Below, in pieces: positions 20,023 to 30,706 of a DNA stretch of 64,000 nucleotides. The notes beneath the pieces were generated by a model, which saw only the letters and a program-made list of their open reading frames with translations, had not been told where the DNA came from and made no database searches. Source of the DNA: Thamnaconus septentrionalis. Its lineage: Eukaryota > Chordata > Actinopteri > Tetraodontiformes > Monacanthidae. Numbering within the stretch: position 1 is the stretch's first letter; each line of letters begins with the position of its first letter. Position numbers and translations under genes: made by a program. Location of the stretch: positions 2,165,001 through 2,229,000 of the forward strand of contig CM020502.1 of NCBI GenBank assembly GCA_009823395.1, written 5' to 3'.

Positions 20023-20502
20023 TTATGTCCCACAATCCGCTTTATGTCCAATTTTCCTGCTTTCATTCCAGCATCCGACAGATAGTTCCTCCTCATCTTG
20101 CGTCGCAGCAGGTAAGGAGCGGGGCGGCTGGTCAAGCGTCAGGTCTGGCAGACGGACGGTGGTAAGGGGCCAGATGGTGGTGACGTTTTTACCTGCTATG
20201 CCGTAAGTGGGGGAAAAGTTAGGAAGATTCCGAGAGCCCGAGCCCGATAGGGGCCCAAAAACAATAGGTTCCAGGGGCCCCAAATGGTAGGTGACTGTGG
20301 ACGTATCTGCATGGAGCGGTTCGGTCTGCCAGTGTCTCTCCCCGTCTCTCAAAATAGACCCTTGATAGCTTCCTCTAATAACGTGAGATAAAAATGTTCT
20401 CAGGCTAGAGCCTACGTGTGCGTATTCCAGACCAATTGTTAGCATCTTCAGTGACTCACCGCAGAACCTCGTTTGCACGCTGAGCTTCCATCCTTGGCTC
20501 AT
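20023..20502 (-). other. Open frame with a Kozak-like ATG and good splice donor (hypothetical)
   Basis: On the minus strand an ATG at 20502-20500 lies in context caccATGa and is followed 43 bases later by g/gtgagt (intron would start at 20459). The possible first coding segment is MSQGWKLSVQTRFC. Without splicing, the same frame stays open to a stop near 20023, giving about 160 residues after that ATG, with no low-complexity tract and no domain I know. A frame of this length is expected roughly once by chance in a window this size. A real exon is possible but unproven. Confidence 0.15.
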
Positions 20503-22226
20503 GGTGCATTGCACTTTCAGTCGCAAACAAAGTAAAAAAAAAAAAGACTTTTGGCACGCATTGAGCACAAACACACTCCATCCCCTCTGACTGCAATAAA
20601 GACAGAGGGAGGAGAAAAAAAAGGTTGCAAATGCATCACTATTCATGAACAAGGAAGTCAAACGCTGCTAACGAGATGCACTTTGACCCAAAGAGTAGCG
20701 CTCGGCTACTGGTGCCTCCATGCCGAGCATGCTAACGATTTGCTGCTCATGTCGGCGCAGACATGAAAAAAAAAAAAATTGAACACCCACTCCTCACATC
20801 AGTGTCTTGCAGTGTTGACTTCTGCTTCTAGTGCAGCAAGTGCCTCCTCCTCTCCTCTTGCTGCAGCTCCTATCCAGGAAGGAGGAAGAAGTTACTATTG
20901 TTGCGAGGGCCCATGCACACGCTCTTGCTTTTCAAAATTGGCCTAAATGAATGTGATATTTGAACAGCTATCACAAAAAATGTCCCATCGGAGCTTCTGT
21001 AGGAACGCGGCAGCACCAAGGACCCACTGTCAAGCACATCTTCGCCCAGAGGACGAGTGAATTTAGAATGTGGCGCCAGATGGTCACAGATTTTTACAAA
21101 CTGCTGATCTACTGGGATAATCAGCACATGACAACCATCTCTGGGGTTGGCAGAGAACGGTCCTGAAAAGAGAAAGCATCAGCGGCAGCTGTGTGAAGGA
21201 AAACGCTTTGTTGATGCTTGGGGTCAAAGGTCAAAATAGGTTGGAGCCCATAAAAGTGCAACAGGACCTCAAAATCAGCTCCGGTTACAATCAAGGTCTG
21301 CCTGCGAGATGTACAGAATAGAGTGGCTGGTAAGCGTGTAAGTAAAATCACAAGACGTGATGGTAACATCATGCGTGCTGAACTATTAACCCTGCCGCTT
21401 CTCTTCTCCTCGACATCTGATTTGCAGCACGATGTGCAGATGTTTGTGTGGGCAGATGCTACAACATGTTACTTGAGGTCTGTCCATCAGAAATACATGT
21501 ATTCTCTTTCGGGGCCTGAGAAATCAGTTCTATAAATTATGAAGCCCTGATCAAACTTCAAACCTTATATGGACATCGAGCGCATTATATGTTAATGCAA
21601 CACGTCTCGGCAGGCTGAATTCAAACCATCTCTGCCAACGGATGGCGCAGAGTGAATGAGGCGACGTACAGGGTCTGGGGTTTTTTGTTGTTTTTTTTGC
21701 ACGTTTTGCACGTTTGCCAAGCGCTCACTCGAGAGATGATTTGCAGCGACGCAGCACTGCACTCATTCTGCACCGCTGCAGCGTGCCGCATTAATGGGGA
21801 GAGAAAAGAAAAAAGGAAAAAGCTCCCGATCAGAAATAACCTCCAGGCAGTGATACAAAAGGAAACGTGTCGGGGTGGAGGCAAGCAAATATTTGATCAA
21901 AGTTAAGAGGGACGTCGGCGCTTCACCGCGTCTCATCTGCATCCAGCCCCGCCGCCTGGCAACAGCATCCTCCAATCAGATCCCTTCAATGTTTTATGTA
22001 CAGTAGCTCGGGCTGTTCTGCTGGCAAAGAAGACGATACGTGTCATCTTCACAGGGAGAGACGGAGGAGGAAGGAAGGAAATATTAATTATCGATTGGAC
22101 TACAGTCTGATAAATACGACGGCACCCCCAAATAGTTTGTTCGCTATTAACATTTTATTAGAGAGCATTTAACAGCTGCTAAAATTGGTCGGAACGCCGA
22201 TGGAACAGGAAGTCAGATTATTCTTT

Positions 22227-22228
<2 letters not shown>
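20503..22228. other. Unique DNA; possible conserved block 21,880-22,200
   Basis: Mostly repeat-free. Bases 21,540-21,610 and 21,880-22,220 are high-complexity with attaattatcgattgg, ctattaacattttattag and similar words. A-runs sit at 20,533-20,544 and 20,766-20,778. Open frames are 65-90 codons and mutually inconsistent. Confidence 0.45.
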
Positions 22229-22277
<49 letters not shown>

Positions 22278-22279
22278 TT
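22229..22279. repeat. (CT)n microsatellite
   Basis: About 40 bp of pure CT followed by tttctctctcttt. It sits inside otherwise high-complexity DNA. Confidence 0.9.
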
Positions 22280-22600
22280 AATCATCTACTACGAGCAGCT
22301 ATGCAGATTCATGAAAAAAAGTGATAATATTTAAAAGACAGCTTGCAGTGACGGCAAGAAATCTTTGGTCATGTGATCGCCGAGATCAAGACACTGTGAC
22401 TCTTTTGCAATTCAAATGCAACAATCCCCAAAACCCCAGAGATCATTTTAACATTTCCATATTCATCCGAGTCAACAAGAACCCCCCAAAGCCAACCCCA
22501 ATGGACACCATTAAACGCATACGGCTGATAAGGGTGACCCCCGACTGGCAGACTTTCAAATTACACTTTATTTTCCCTCTTTCTTAAAAAGGGGGAGGGA
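22280..22600. promoter_or_regulatory. Candidate conserved noncoding block
   Basis: High-complexity sequence right of the CT repeat with cttttgcaattcaaatgcaac, tttaatcatctac and gataatatttaaaag words and no transposon signature. The 88-codon plus frame (22321-22587) lacks any family features and I regard it as incidental. Conservation was not checked. Confidence 0.25.
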
Positions 22601-23503
22601 GGGGGGGCAAAGGAACTGGTGGATGTTAAGCATGAAATCTGATGAATGTGGTCAAAATTTTAAAAAATAATCTGAATATTTTACTTTGAAGAAAAGAAAA
22701 GTCAGAGGGCTCAGATTTCTATTCAAGTCTCTGTGATGAAGGGGCCAGATTGTGCTTCAAGAAAGGGTTTTGAAATTCATATTCCATGTCACTTCATCAT
22801 TTATTTCTCTCAAAATTACTTTTGTTCGTGGATTTTTAAATTTAAAATGTATTTTTAATGATTTAGGGGAGTGGCAATGTTTCACTGCAAAGAATTCAAA
22901 ACGATTGAACTTTTTTCAATACTGTTAAATCGGACAATCCTTTTATCATTTCAAAATTTTCGTTTTCTTACTGCTTGATAGTTGCTGTATTTCTGTGCCA
23001 CCTTTTCTGCTAAAGTACAATAAATGTAAAGAATTGAAGTAGCCTATGGCCTATAGTGAATCAAAGAACTCTGCAATGCCTCTGGTCCATCTACTGCTAA
23101 TTGCTTTCCAGTGTCTGTGACCCTGAAAATGATGCTTTAAAAAAAAGACAAATGAAATGATTTATTCCTCTGCTTGGACAAATTGTTATGTATTTTTAAT
23201 CACTAACCAGACACCAAAAAGGCACATTTTTCCTGAAGCAACCCTTTTAATATCCTGAAAATCGAGGACTTTTACTTAGAAAAATTACAGGCGTCAACCT
23301 TGTGCCAGACCACCAGCGATAATCTCACATCGCAAAGACCTTTTCGTTTTTGTTTTGTCCTTTTTTTTTTAACCCCCATTGGAAAACAGCTTGATTAAAA
23401 CGGCCTTCCCTTAATCCCCAGCCGCAGGCTCCTCGACCTGCCACTAACAACCCTTGTGTCTCTCGCTGCTCTCTCGTTATCGCAGCTCCCAAATGTCCTT
23501 CCT
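22601..23503. other. AT-rich unique DNA, no gene seen
   Basis: Low-GC DNA with A/T-runs from 22,640 to 23,260, becoming GC-balanced from 23,390. Nothing specific is supported. Confidence 0.6.
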
Positions 23504-23532
23504 CAGCTCCTTGTGCGTAGCACAAGGAGCTG
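23504..23532. repeat. Perfect hairpin: 13-bp arms, 3-nt loop
   Basis: Left arm cagctccttgtgc (23504-23516), loop gta, right arm gcacaaggagctg (23520-23532). The arms are exact reverse complements. The right arm runs straight into a (TG)n tract. It may be a snap-back duplication, a protein-binding palindrome or an RNA stem; function unknown. Confidence 0.8.
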
Positions 23533-23551
23533 TGTGTGTGTGTGTGTGTGT
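23531..23551. repeat. (TG)n microsatellite
   Basis: About ten TG units followed by two T-runs. It overlaps the last bases of the hairpin. Confidence 0.85.
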
Positions 23552-25044
23552 TTTTTTTAATCTTTTTTTTTCTTAATACACCACCTGCCATCCCGCCACC
23601 CACCTAGCATCTCATTACAACTTTGGAAAAACACCCCTGCCGCTAGGCCTCCTCCGGGGATTTAACTTCCGACATTTCAGGGATTTGGCTAATTCTATTT
23701 TTTTTCCCCCTACCCCCCTCGCCGTCGAAGCAACCCGGTGGCCGCGGCACGAGGACGGATCGGTGGAATAACAAGCAATCAGCAGCGGCGCTCGTGTAGG
23801 TTAGGGACCTACAATTATTCCAAAATGGGAGGTGTGGATTAGCACATAGGAGGGATTATGGGAAGCGTTTACAGGGTAATAATTACGCTGGTGGAGAGTG
23901 GGCACCGCCCGCGGGAAGTACGGGAGTCGCGGCTTCCTGTGTTTTTTTTTTTTCTTTCCAATAATCTCTCCTTGTGTTATTTGCTTGTCAAATGGGAAAA
24001 TTGGGAATTCACTTTGCCGAATGGCTATTTCTCAACCATGCTTAAGCCTTGCAGAAGGTTTAAGGGGTTACATTTTGAAAATTGCTGTGGCCCTTTACGA
24101 TGTCATAAGGGGCCAAAGCGTTCCAGCCCCTCAAAACAACATCAGTTCGAGCAGGCTGTATACAGCAGGTTAAATATTTAATTAATACATAATTCTGCTA
24201 GGTGGCTTGGGTTTAATGGATCACGTGGCGCTCCCCTTGAGTCTGGGAATAAAAATGATCAAAATTATGACATCATTTTCCTTGAAAAAAAATTCTCAGA
24301 GTTTTTTTTTCATATATATAATTTTTACATGCTACAACCCGAAGCGGAAGGGAGAAAAGCCACTTGGTTGCGCCGCGGTGACGAACGTGCTGCTTGCACG
24401 TGTCAATCAGAGCCAGCGCGTGGCTGCGCGTCACTCTGCAGCGCCTGTCAGTCTAATTTCACAGCCGCATTTGCCGGAGACCCCTGGTGGACCCCCGGAA
24501 AAGAAAAAAGAAAAAAAGAAAAGTCTGAAATTTGTCGCCTGACTCGATTATCTCTGCGGCCATGGGAGCGTTCAGGCTGCGTCTGTGGCAGCTTCCCGTC
24601 TCCCCCTAATTGGATTGTCAGAGCAAGACGGCGCTTTCATACAGATTTAGACGATATAATAAAGAAGGTTGTTCAGTTTTCACTTTCAGAAAAAATCAAG
24701 GAATTGACTCTCGCCTTCATCTGCAGGCAGCGGGGGTAAAAAGAACACAAAGTGATCACAGGGTTCAAAGCAAATATACCCGCACGGGTTCGACAGCCAC
24801 TAGAAATAGACATTAACACAAACTGTTGCAGTTTTCAAGCATTCAAGAAGAATAACGACGATAAAAACATTGGCTCAGAATCAACATTGGTCCAGTTTTG
24901 CAGCAGCAGCAACAACCAAAACAACCAAACCTTGTTAGCCTGGCATGCTTGTTAGCTTTTTTCCCTCAAACTCAAATTTAACCACTTCAAGAACTGAGAT
25001 GTTTCCTCAACAGGTCATCAACTTACATGACATGTGTCGTGGCC
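23552..25044. other. Unique DNA; candidate conserved block 23,720-24,180
   Basis: Bases 23,720-24,180 are high-complexity with acctacaattattcc, ggtaataattacgctgg, and CpG retained. The following 24,300-24,960 region is mixed. No coding domain is evident in the 107-136-codon plus-strand frames, which overlap each other. Confidence 0.4.
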
Positions 25045-25066
25045 TTTTTTTTTTTTTTTTTTTTTT
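25045..25066. repeat. Poly(T) tract
   Basis: A 22-base T-run. It could be the poly(A) tail of a minus-strand retrocopy, but the sequence to its right (25,067-25,370) shows no recognisable SINE or gene, so I leave it as a simple repeat. Confidence 0.8.
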
Positions 25067-26880
25067 GCAATTCTCGGAGCGTTAACGAACACATTTAAAA
25101 CCAGAAGTTCCGCTCGCGCTTTGCTGACAGAGTGATGAAATGTGTCGCTGACTCGGTGGTGTTCTCTCCACGACAGAACAGACCGTCCTGCAGTCTGGAG
25201 GGAGCCTGGCTCCTCGAAAAACCTACCAGAGAAAGAGCTTTTTATTAAAAAATTCTATTATACAGTCGCTGCCGCCGCGTTTCATAAGACGGGGAGAGAA
25301 TTCATCTGCAAAAAACTACTTTCCCTCCTCTTTATATTCACTTCGGCAGCTCCCACTCTGTTGAGGTGAGCTTAATTTTTTTTCCCCCTTTTTTTTGCAC
25401 CCAACGAGAGGTGATTCTGATGCCGAGCCAACTTGGATTGGCTTTGAGGTTTATTTAGGCTAATCGCAGCAGAATTTAGCAACTAATTATCGTTTCCTGA
25501 AGGACATAAAACATGTGGTTCTAATCCAGCTGTGGAGAGGATAAAATGCTGGGGATGTTTTGGGGAATTTTGTCCTGCCTTTTCTAGGAAATTTGTCATG
25601 ATTGCCTTTTATTTTTTTCCCTCCCCCAGCTGCAGTTGCTGATTATATTCATTTATTGACAAGCCCACCACCGTCTTGTTGGCTTCGGGTTTGAAAGCGG
25701 AAAACGTTGACAACAAAGTAGGATTGCAATTTGTCAGAAGCAGCCGTGATGCTTGATTGGTTCGACCAGTCCACAAAAAAGCAGGGACACATCAGCGCGC
25801 CATCGTGTTTGTGCTCAAGTTGATTAACCATAAAAAGTTGCCATTGAATTTTGCCAACACACACACACACACAAGAAGTAACAACCCAACACCATGACAA
25901 ATCACAAAACCACACATTTGTGGCCTTTTGATTTTCTCGTAGTGAAGAAAAGATGATCAATTTTTACTGGTTAAATATTTTTTTAAAATGCTTGTAAAAT
26001 TGTGTTTCATGGCTCAACTATGGAGGCTCTGGCTAAATGAAACACAACTGCGAAATTTTCCAGTGCACTGAGATTTGCTACACAAGACAGCAGTAAAACT
26101 ACTTTTAAATGAACAAAAACAAAGAAACAAACCAAATTTAAAACAGTGCAAAACAAACCCATCAGCATTTCCTTTTGGTTGGAAAAGTAAATACTGTATT
26201 TGTCCAATCAGCTCACAGATGTCTGCCATTTCAATTAGAATATGATGAAGCAAGCTTTGTGTTTTTTTGACTGGCTACTATGTAAAAGGTATCCACACTC
26301 ATTTTTGTTTGTGTGTCTGCGTGCAGATGTGTTTATGTGGCGATTTGAAAAAACAAAAAACAAAAGCATCCAATTAGGTCGCAGCATCGTCGCTGTTCCC
26401 TGAGACGTTGGCCAAAACCCTGCTTCCTCCGAGTTGAGCGAAACCCTCTCCCCGCCTGTGGAGCCCTCATTTTTCTACTCTTCTAGGTCACTCCGAGGAA
26501 GAGGTTGGTCAAGGGAGAGACGAGGGGAGTGTGGGGGGATAAATCCCTCTCCTCCTCATCATCCATCGCAAGGCTTCTTCAGGGGGCTCGTCTTCCTCCG
26601 GCCCCATCGCATTCGTCTTCATTCCCCCTTGCGGACGTCCATCTCGGCCACCTCACAGCGCAGACCAGATTGGAAAAAACAGCAACAGAAAAACAACTTT
26701 TGCTCTTCTCATCAGACTGGGAGCCAAGTAGGCGCCGCTGCGAAATGTGGTTCTTCTGATTCTGCTTTCGAGTGGGACCGTTTTGAATAGCGCTCGACGG
26801 GCCTCCCATTGTCTGAGCGGGATGAGACTCAGAGCCAGGAGAAAAGAGCCTGACAACACTTCTGACAACTAAATCCAGCG

Positions 26881-26885
<5 letters not shown>
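25067..26885. other. Unique DNA with a CA repeat (25,857-25,873), no gene seen
   Basis: About 1.8 kb of mixed composition. Contains (CA)8 at 25,857-25,873 and T-rich tracts at 25,376-25,398. Overlapping open frames of 66-121 codons occur on both strands at 26,430-26,945 with no domain; several include repeat translations. Confidence 0.55.

Positions 26886-26912
<27 letters not shown>
26886..26912. repeat. (GT)n microsatellite
   Basis: About thirteen GT units; the His-Thr repeat frame on the minus strand derives from it. Confidence 0.9.
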
Positions 26913-26913
<1 letters not shown>

Positions 26914-27003
26914 CTGGCGCTCTGTTGCGTAGGCGTGTGTACATCTCAAATCTAAATTTGGAGACTTCCCAGACTCCTTTGTGTCATCTCTGTTCTCCCC
27001 CAG

Positions 27004-27030
27004 AAAAAGAAGAAGAAGAAGAAGAAGAAG
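27004..27030. repeat. (AAG)n microsatellite
   Basis: About nine AAG units, a short purine mirror repeat. Confidence 0.9.
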
Positions 27031-27761
27031 ACAACCCACTCCCGTCCCGGCTCCCTCCCTAATAATCTGTCCCCCTTTCTGAATTAGTTTGCCAAAGTCT
27101 CCCGCAAACAAGTTGCCTTCAATCTCCGGCAGGTTTCGCAACTCCGATCCAGGGGTGTTAATCTGCGGCGCAGCTTTGTCAACATCGCCGGCTGCCTGTT
27201 TTCGCTGTTTATCGCCGAGCTGCAGTGGAAGAAGACGCGGGGAAAAAAGGAGACAAAGAAGAAGGAGCCGGGACAGACGGGGCAGAGAGGAGCGAGAGTC
27301 GCAAAAGCGCGGTGGCGGCGCGGAGGGGAAAGGAGCCGCTCAAACGCTTTTCCACGGAAGGAGAAGGAGGAGGTATGAATATTCCAATTTCACCGCTCAT
27401 TAGCCTCTTCCTCTGGGGGACAGGGCCCGCTTGTGTTTGTTTCAGGCCCGATTATTTGCATGATGTATTCGGCAGCGTCATGCTCAGCGACGGGCAAAAG
27501 AAAGGCGGCGTTCTGGCAGTGAGGCCGAGGTGAGGCACAGTCGGCCTTATTCACCGCAGGACTATCTAAAGACACGCTTAGCCTGGACTAGCGTAGCACA
27601 TTTCACGTCACTTTGGTCGAGCCAAGACAGTCGAATTAACCAGCCAACGTTCTTAGACGATGGCAAAGAACCAATCAGCTGTGACCTTATTAAACTATCT
27701 TTGGTTGGATGGTTTTTCTATAGCCGTTTAATTCAACTGAACACACTGCACTCGCAAAAAG
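27031..27761. other. GC-balanced unique DNA, candidate conserved block 27,360-27,540
   Basis: The block 27,360-27,540 includes gtatgaatattcc, cgctcattagcc and gattatttgcatgatg, with retained CpG. No gene is recognised. The 102-104-codon plus frames (27089-27403, 27225-27533) are Arg/Gly/Glu-rich from ggaga-type sequence. From 27,600 on, the DNA loses CpG and may already be repeat-derived. Confidence 0.4.
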
Positions 27762-27890
27762 TGAAAGATAGCTTTATTGTCAATACTACAATATATGTAA
27801 ACAGATACAGAGCATTGAAATGCTCAGTGGACCATGGTGTAAGGATAGCATGGAGAGAACAAGAGAGTAAAAAGTATAAAATGTTGGACT
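27762..27890 (-). repeat. Retroelement 3' tail (minus orientation)
   Basis: The reverse complement reads gctatccttacaccatgg ... tattgacaataaagcta and matches, in opposite orientation, the plus-strand copy at 29300-29440. The tail form (acaataaagct at the 3' edge) is typical of 3' ends of fish non-LTR elements and their SINE passengers. No coding part is attached. The left edge in window coordinates (27762) is the element's 3' end; the other boundary is approximate. Confidence 0.6.
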
Positions 27891-28942
27891 TTCAGGAAAA
27901 ATTTAGTCCATGCTACAGTGATATAATATCCTGGAAGAAGGGGATTTGAGAAGAAGCATGCAGTGGTCGCTTCTACACAGTGGCGGTACTGAAGAAAGAA
28001 ATGTTCAATATCGCAGCAACTTGTCATGTGACCTTTTTACTTGATGTCATCTTTGCGTCAGGCTGTCAAAATGTGAAGAGCACAATGCCACAATGTTTAA
28101 GTTTGGTGAAGCACTTCATGTGTAATTATGTGACTCTGTCATTCAAAGCCCAACCCACCACTACCACCATCAGCAGCGGCAGTCTGCCTGGTTTTAGTCT
28201 GTGGTAAACACCAGACATACCGTAGGTTCTCCATGTTGGAATTCTCAGTTTCAACTTTGCTCTTTTCTGACTTTTCTGGGAACATTTGACTCTGAACAAA
28301 TTCAGACAAAACTAACATTTCCTGAACAATCAGCATTGACAAAAAATTGACTGAACCGATCAGGTAGAAAAATAAAGTTCACGGCATTCACGGCAGATGG
28401 GGAATTTGGTGATATTTTGTGCTTGTGGAACATTTATGACACGTGGTTTCCTGTCAGGTTGGCATTAACACTTCTGGGTACGAGCCTTTTTTGCAGCAAA
28501 ATACGTCGCCAAAGTTTGTTCAGCTCTCCAGGAGCCCACCGCTGCTACGCCTCCCTCTCACCCCCCCACGCGCCATTTCATCAACTCCACTGGAAGCCTC
28601 TAATGTGCTGCATAATGGAACGGAGCAAACGAGCGCGCAACTGATCTCATTCCGCATAAATACAACGAGCGCCGGCAGATTTCGCCTGATTGGGCTTCGC
28701 ACTCGACTCCTCGCGGCGGCGCTCACCTCCAGCCCGACGCGTTCCGCAGCCAACTCCATTTACACCCCACACACACAGACACACCTCATCCGTGCCGCTG
28801 CATCGGCGAGGCCGAGGGAGGTGATCACAAATGCACGCTCACGTGCACACGTTGTCACGAGTTGACGCGCTGGTGCGCTTCTTCTGCATCGGCTCGGCGG
28901 GTTCTGTCAGCGGAGGACGTTAGAGCTCCGCTAATGACCAGG
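27891..28942. other. Unique DNA, no gene seen
   Basis: Located between two inverted retroelement tails. The segment 28,540-28,860 is GC-balanced and CpG-containing. Open frames to 140 codons on plus (28443-28865) show no domain. Confidence 0.55.
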
Positions 28943-28978
28943 CGGGAGGGGGGGACGGGGGACGGGGGGGACGGGGGT
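28943..28978 (+). repeat. G-quadruplex-type motif
   Basis: Four or more G-runs of five to seven bases are separated by AC dinucleotides (ggggggac, gggggac, gggggggac, ggggg), preceded by gggag. Short 2-nt loops and long G-tracts predict a stable quadruplex on the plus strand. Function unknown. Confidence 0.75.
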
Positions 28979-29299
28979 CCAGATTTGGAAGAAAGGCTGA
29001 TTGTAGAATAGTTTCTGCTCCGGGAACATGTCTCCCACGTCAATTTATTGCTCTCAAGAAGTCTGTTGTTGAAGGAGACTTGCACTATCTTGGCTTCACA
29101 ACGTGTTTAGCCTTCTTAGCCTAACGTCATCTTCCAAATAAAACCTAGGTGAGCAAGACTTAGCCCTCTGATCCAGGGCCAAAGGTGGAACTTGAAGCAT
29201 TTTGATGAGTCAGAAGCAAGAGTCTCTGAAGTTTTGCACTCACTTCTGGAGTCTTTTTGATCGAACATTCTTTATTTGCACTACTCTGACAAAGTTGTA
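28979..29299. other. Unique DNA leading into a retroelement tail
   Basis: No gene is seen. From about 29,200 the sequence probably belongs to the same retroelement copy as 29300-29440, but its 5' limit cannot be set by eye. Confidence 0.5.
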
Positions 29300-29440
29300 T
29301 TACTTTTTTTGTACTTTTTTTACTCTTTTGTACACTGCATGTTATCCTTACACCGTGGGCCACCGAGCAACGAAATGCCAATACTCTGTGTATGTCAAAT
29401 ATATTGTTGGATTGAAAATAAAGCTACTTTGATCCTTGGA
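29300..29440 (+). repeat. Retroelement 3' tail (plus orientation)
   Basis: Shares tgttatccttacacc, catattgttg/gtattg and gaaaataaagctac-type blocks with the reverse complement of 27762-27890. Ends in aataaagctactttgatcctt. The two copies lie about 1.4 kb apart, pointing away from each other, each with its 3' end outward. The 60-76-codon frames here are not coding. Confidence 0.6.
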
Positions 29441-29529
29441 GAGTTGAGGCTCTTTATCTCAGCATGAAGCTCAAGTAGCAATAAAATGCACACATTATTA
29501 ACATGTGAACACAAGAAAAACAAAATATT

Positions 29530-29555
29530 GCCCTTGAAATCACACTTTCAAGGGC
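29530..29555. repeat. Inverted repeat, 10-bp arms, 6-nt loop
   Basis: gcccttgaaa (29530-29539) and tttcaagggc (29546-29555) are perfect reverse complements around tcacac. It is a minor feature that may be chance or the edge of a retroelement. Confidence 0.6.
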
Positions 29556-30117
29556 TTCATATTGTAGTCAAGTATTGTTACATTACAGTTATTATTGGTA
29601 GCAGTGGTTGAAATAATGTGCATAGCTGTTCAGGAAAGCCAATTAGCAAAAAATAAATAAATAAATGCACCGCTGGCTAAAAGGAGGCTTTGCGAGATGT
29701 CAAGTCACGGCTCGGCAACTTTTGGCTCTCGGCCGTGGCCGTCAGACTCAGACTGCCACCTTGCCACCACGGCCGAAGGCGTACGTTAAACGCCTGCGAC
29801 ATGCAACCTAGTCTCCATTATCCCCACGCTGATCAGCCGTCCTTCCAGCCAATCACTCGGCCGTCCCACTCCCTGTCTCTGCCACTCGCACTCTGGGGGA
29901 ATCAGCAGGGGGGGTGACGCACCTAAACAGGCTATTAGGATGCATTCAGGTGCAATGAGGCCGCCTTTATTGCCCCTGGAATGGCTGAGCGGTCCGAGGT
30001 GCGTTCCAATCCAAATGTAAGGGGAAGAGCTGGATCTTTTATTTATTTATTTATTTTTTTGATGGCAGACACGAGCTGGAATGCAGCGTAATCAGCTTTC
30101 TGCCAGACGTGGAGTTG
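29556..30117. other. Unique DNA, no gene seen
   Basis: GC-balanced from 29,680 to 30,000, with (TTTA)n at about 30,039-30,060. No supported gene or element. Confidence 0.6.
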
Positions 30118-30335
30118 TGGTAGGAGGACGAGGAGGAGGAGGAGGAGAAGGAGTTGGAGGAGAAGTTAGAGGAGGAGGAGGAGGAAGAGGAAGAAGAGTT
30201 GGAGGAGTTGGAGGACGAGGAGAAGGAGGAAGAAGAGTTCGAGGAGTTGGATTGGACGAGGAGGAGGAGGAGGAATGGGGGAGGAGGAGGTGGGAAAGGT
30301 AGAGGAAGGAGGAGGAAGAGGAGGGGGCAGCTCGA
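30118..30335. repeat. Long (GGA)n-type polypurine tract
   Basis: About 220 bases that are almost entirely purine on the plus strand, built from gga, gaa and gaggag units with scattered T or C (gttgga, gacgag). Such homopurine tracts can form triplex (H-DNA). Glu- and Arg/Gly-rich plus frames and Ser- or Pro-rich minus frames over it are repeat translations. Confidence 0.9.
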
Positions 30336-30667
30336 TCTGCTGAAGCGGATGACACGACCGAAGACGGGGAGTCTTGTACAGGGTCGGCAGCGTCTCATCC
30401 CAAATGGAATTTTCTGCTCCGTCGCCTGCTCCCGGTAGAGACGGAGGTGGGCGTCGACCAGGGAGGGTGGGGGGGAGGGGAGGGGGAGATCTGATGGAGG
30501 GTGGGTGGGTGGGTGGGGAGGTGTTCTTTGAATCTCTTAACCTTTACGGCTTGTTGCGGTATCAAGCCCCGTGGACAAGATCGGACGCTGACACGTTTGT
30601 CGAGGGGATGACAAATTAGCTGTCCGTCCAGATGCCTGATTGCCTGACCTTTATTCACTAAGTGGCG
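30336..30667. other. G-rich unique DNA
   Basis: Includes gggagggtgggggggagggg (30,461-30,480) and gggtgggtgggtgggtgggg (30,500-30,519), both with quadruplex potential. No gene is seen; the minus-strand 182-codon frame (30395-30943) is Ser/His/Pro-rich low complexity. Confidence 0.6.
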
Positions 30668-30706
30668 GCTGCTGCTGCCGCTGCTGCTGCTGCTGCTGCT
30701 GCTGCT
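30668..30706. repeat. (CTG)n trinucleotide repeat
   Basis: Thirteen triplets with one ccg interruption (30,677-30,680 region); the uninterrupted part is about 30,681-30,706. CAG on the minus strand. Not in a credible reading frame. Confidence 0.9.

Noticed and set aside
25045..25066. Poly(A) tail of a processed pseudogene on the minus strand
   Set aside because: The sequence to the right of the T-run shows no recognisable coding or SINE sequence, and no flanking target duplication was seen.
30154..30438. Acidic Glu-rich protein from the polypurine tract
   Set aside because: A direct translation of GGA/GAA repeats; the alternative frames are equally open, so there is no coding signal.
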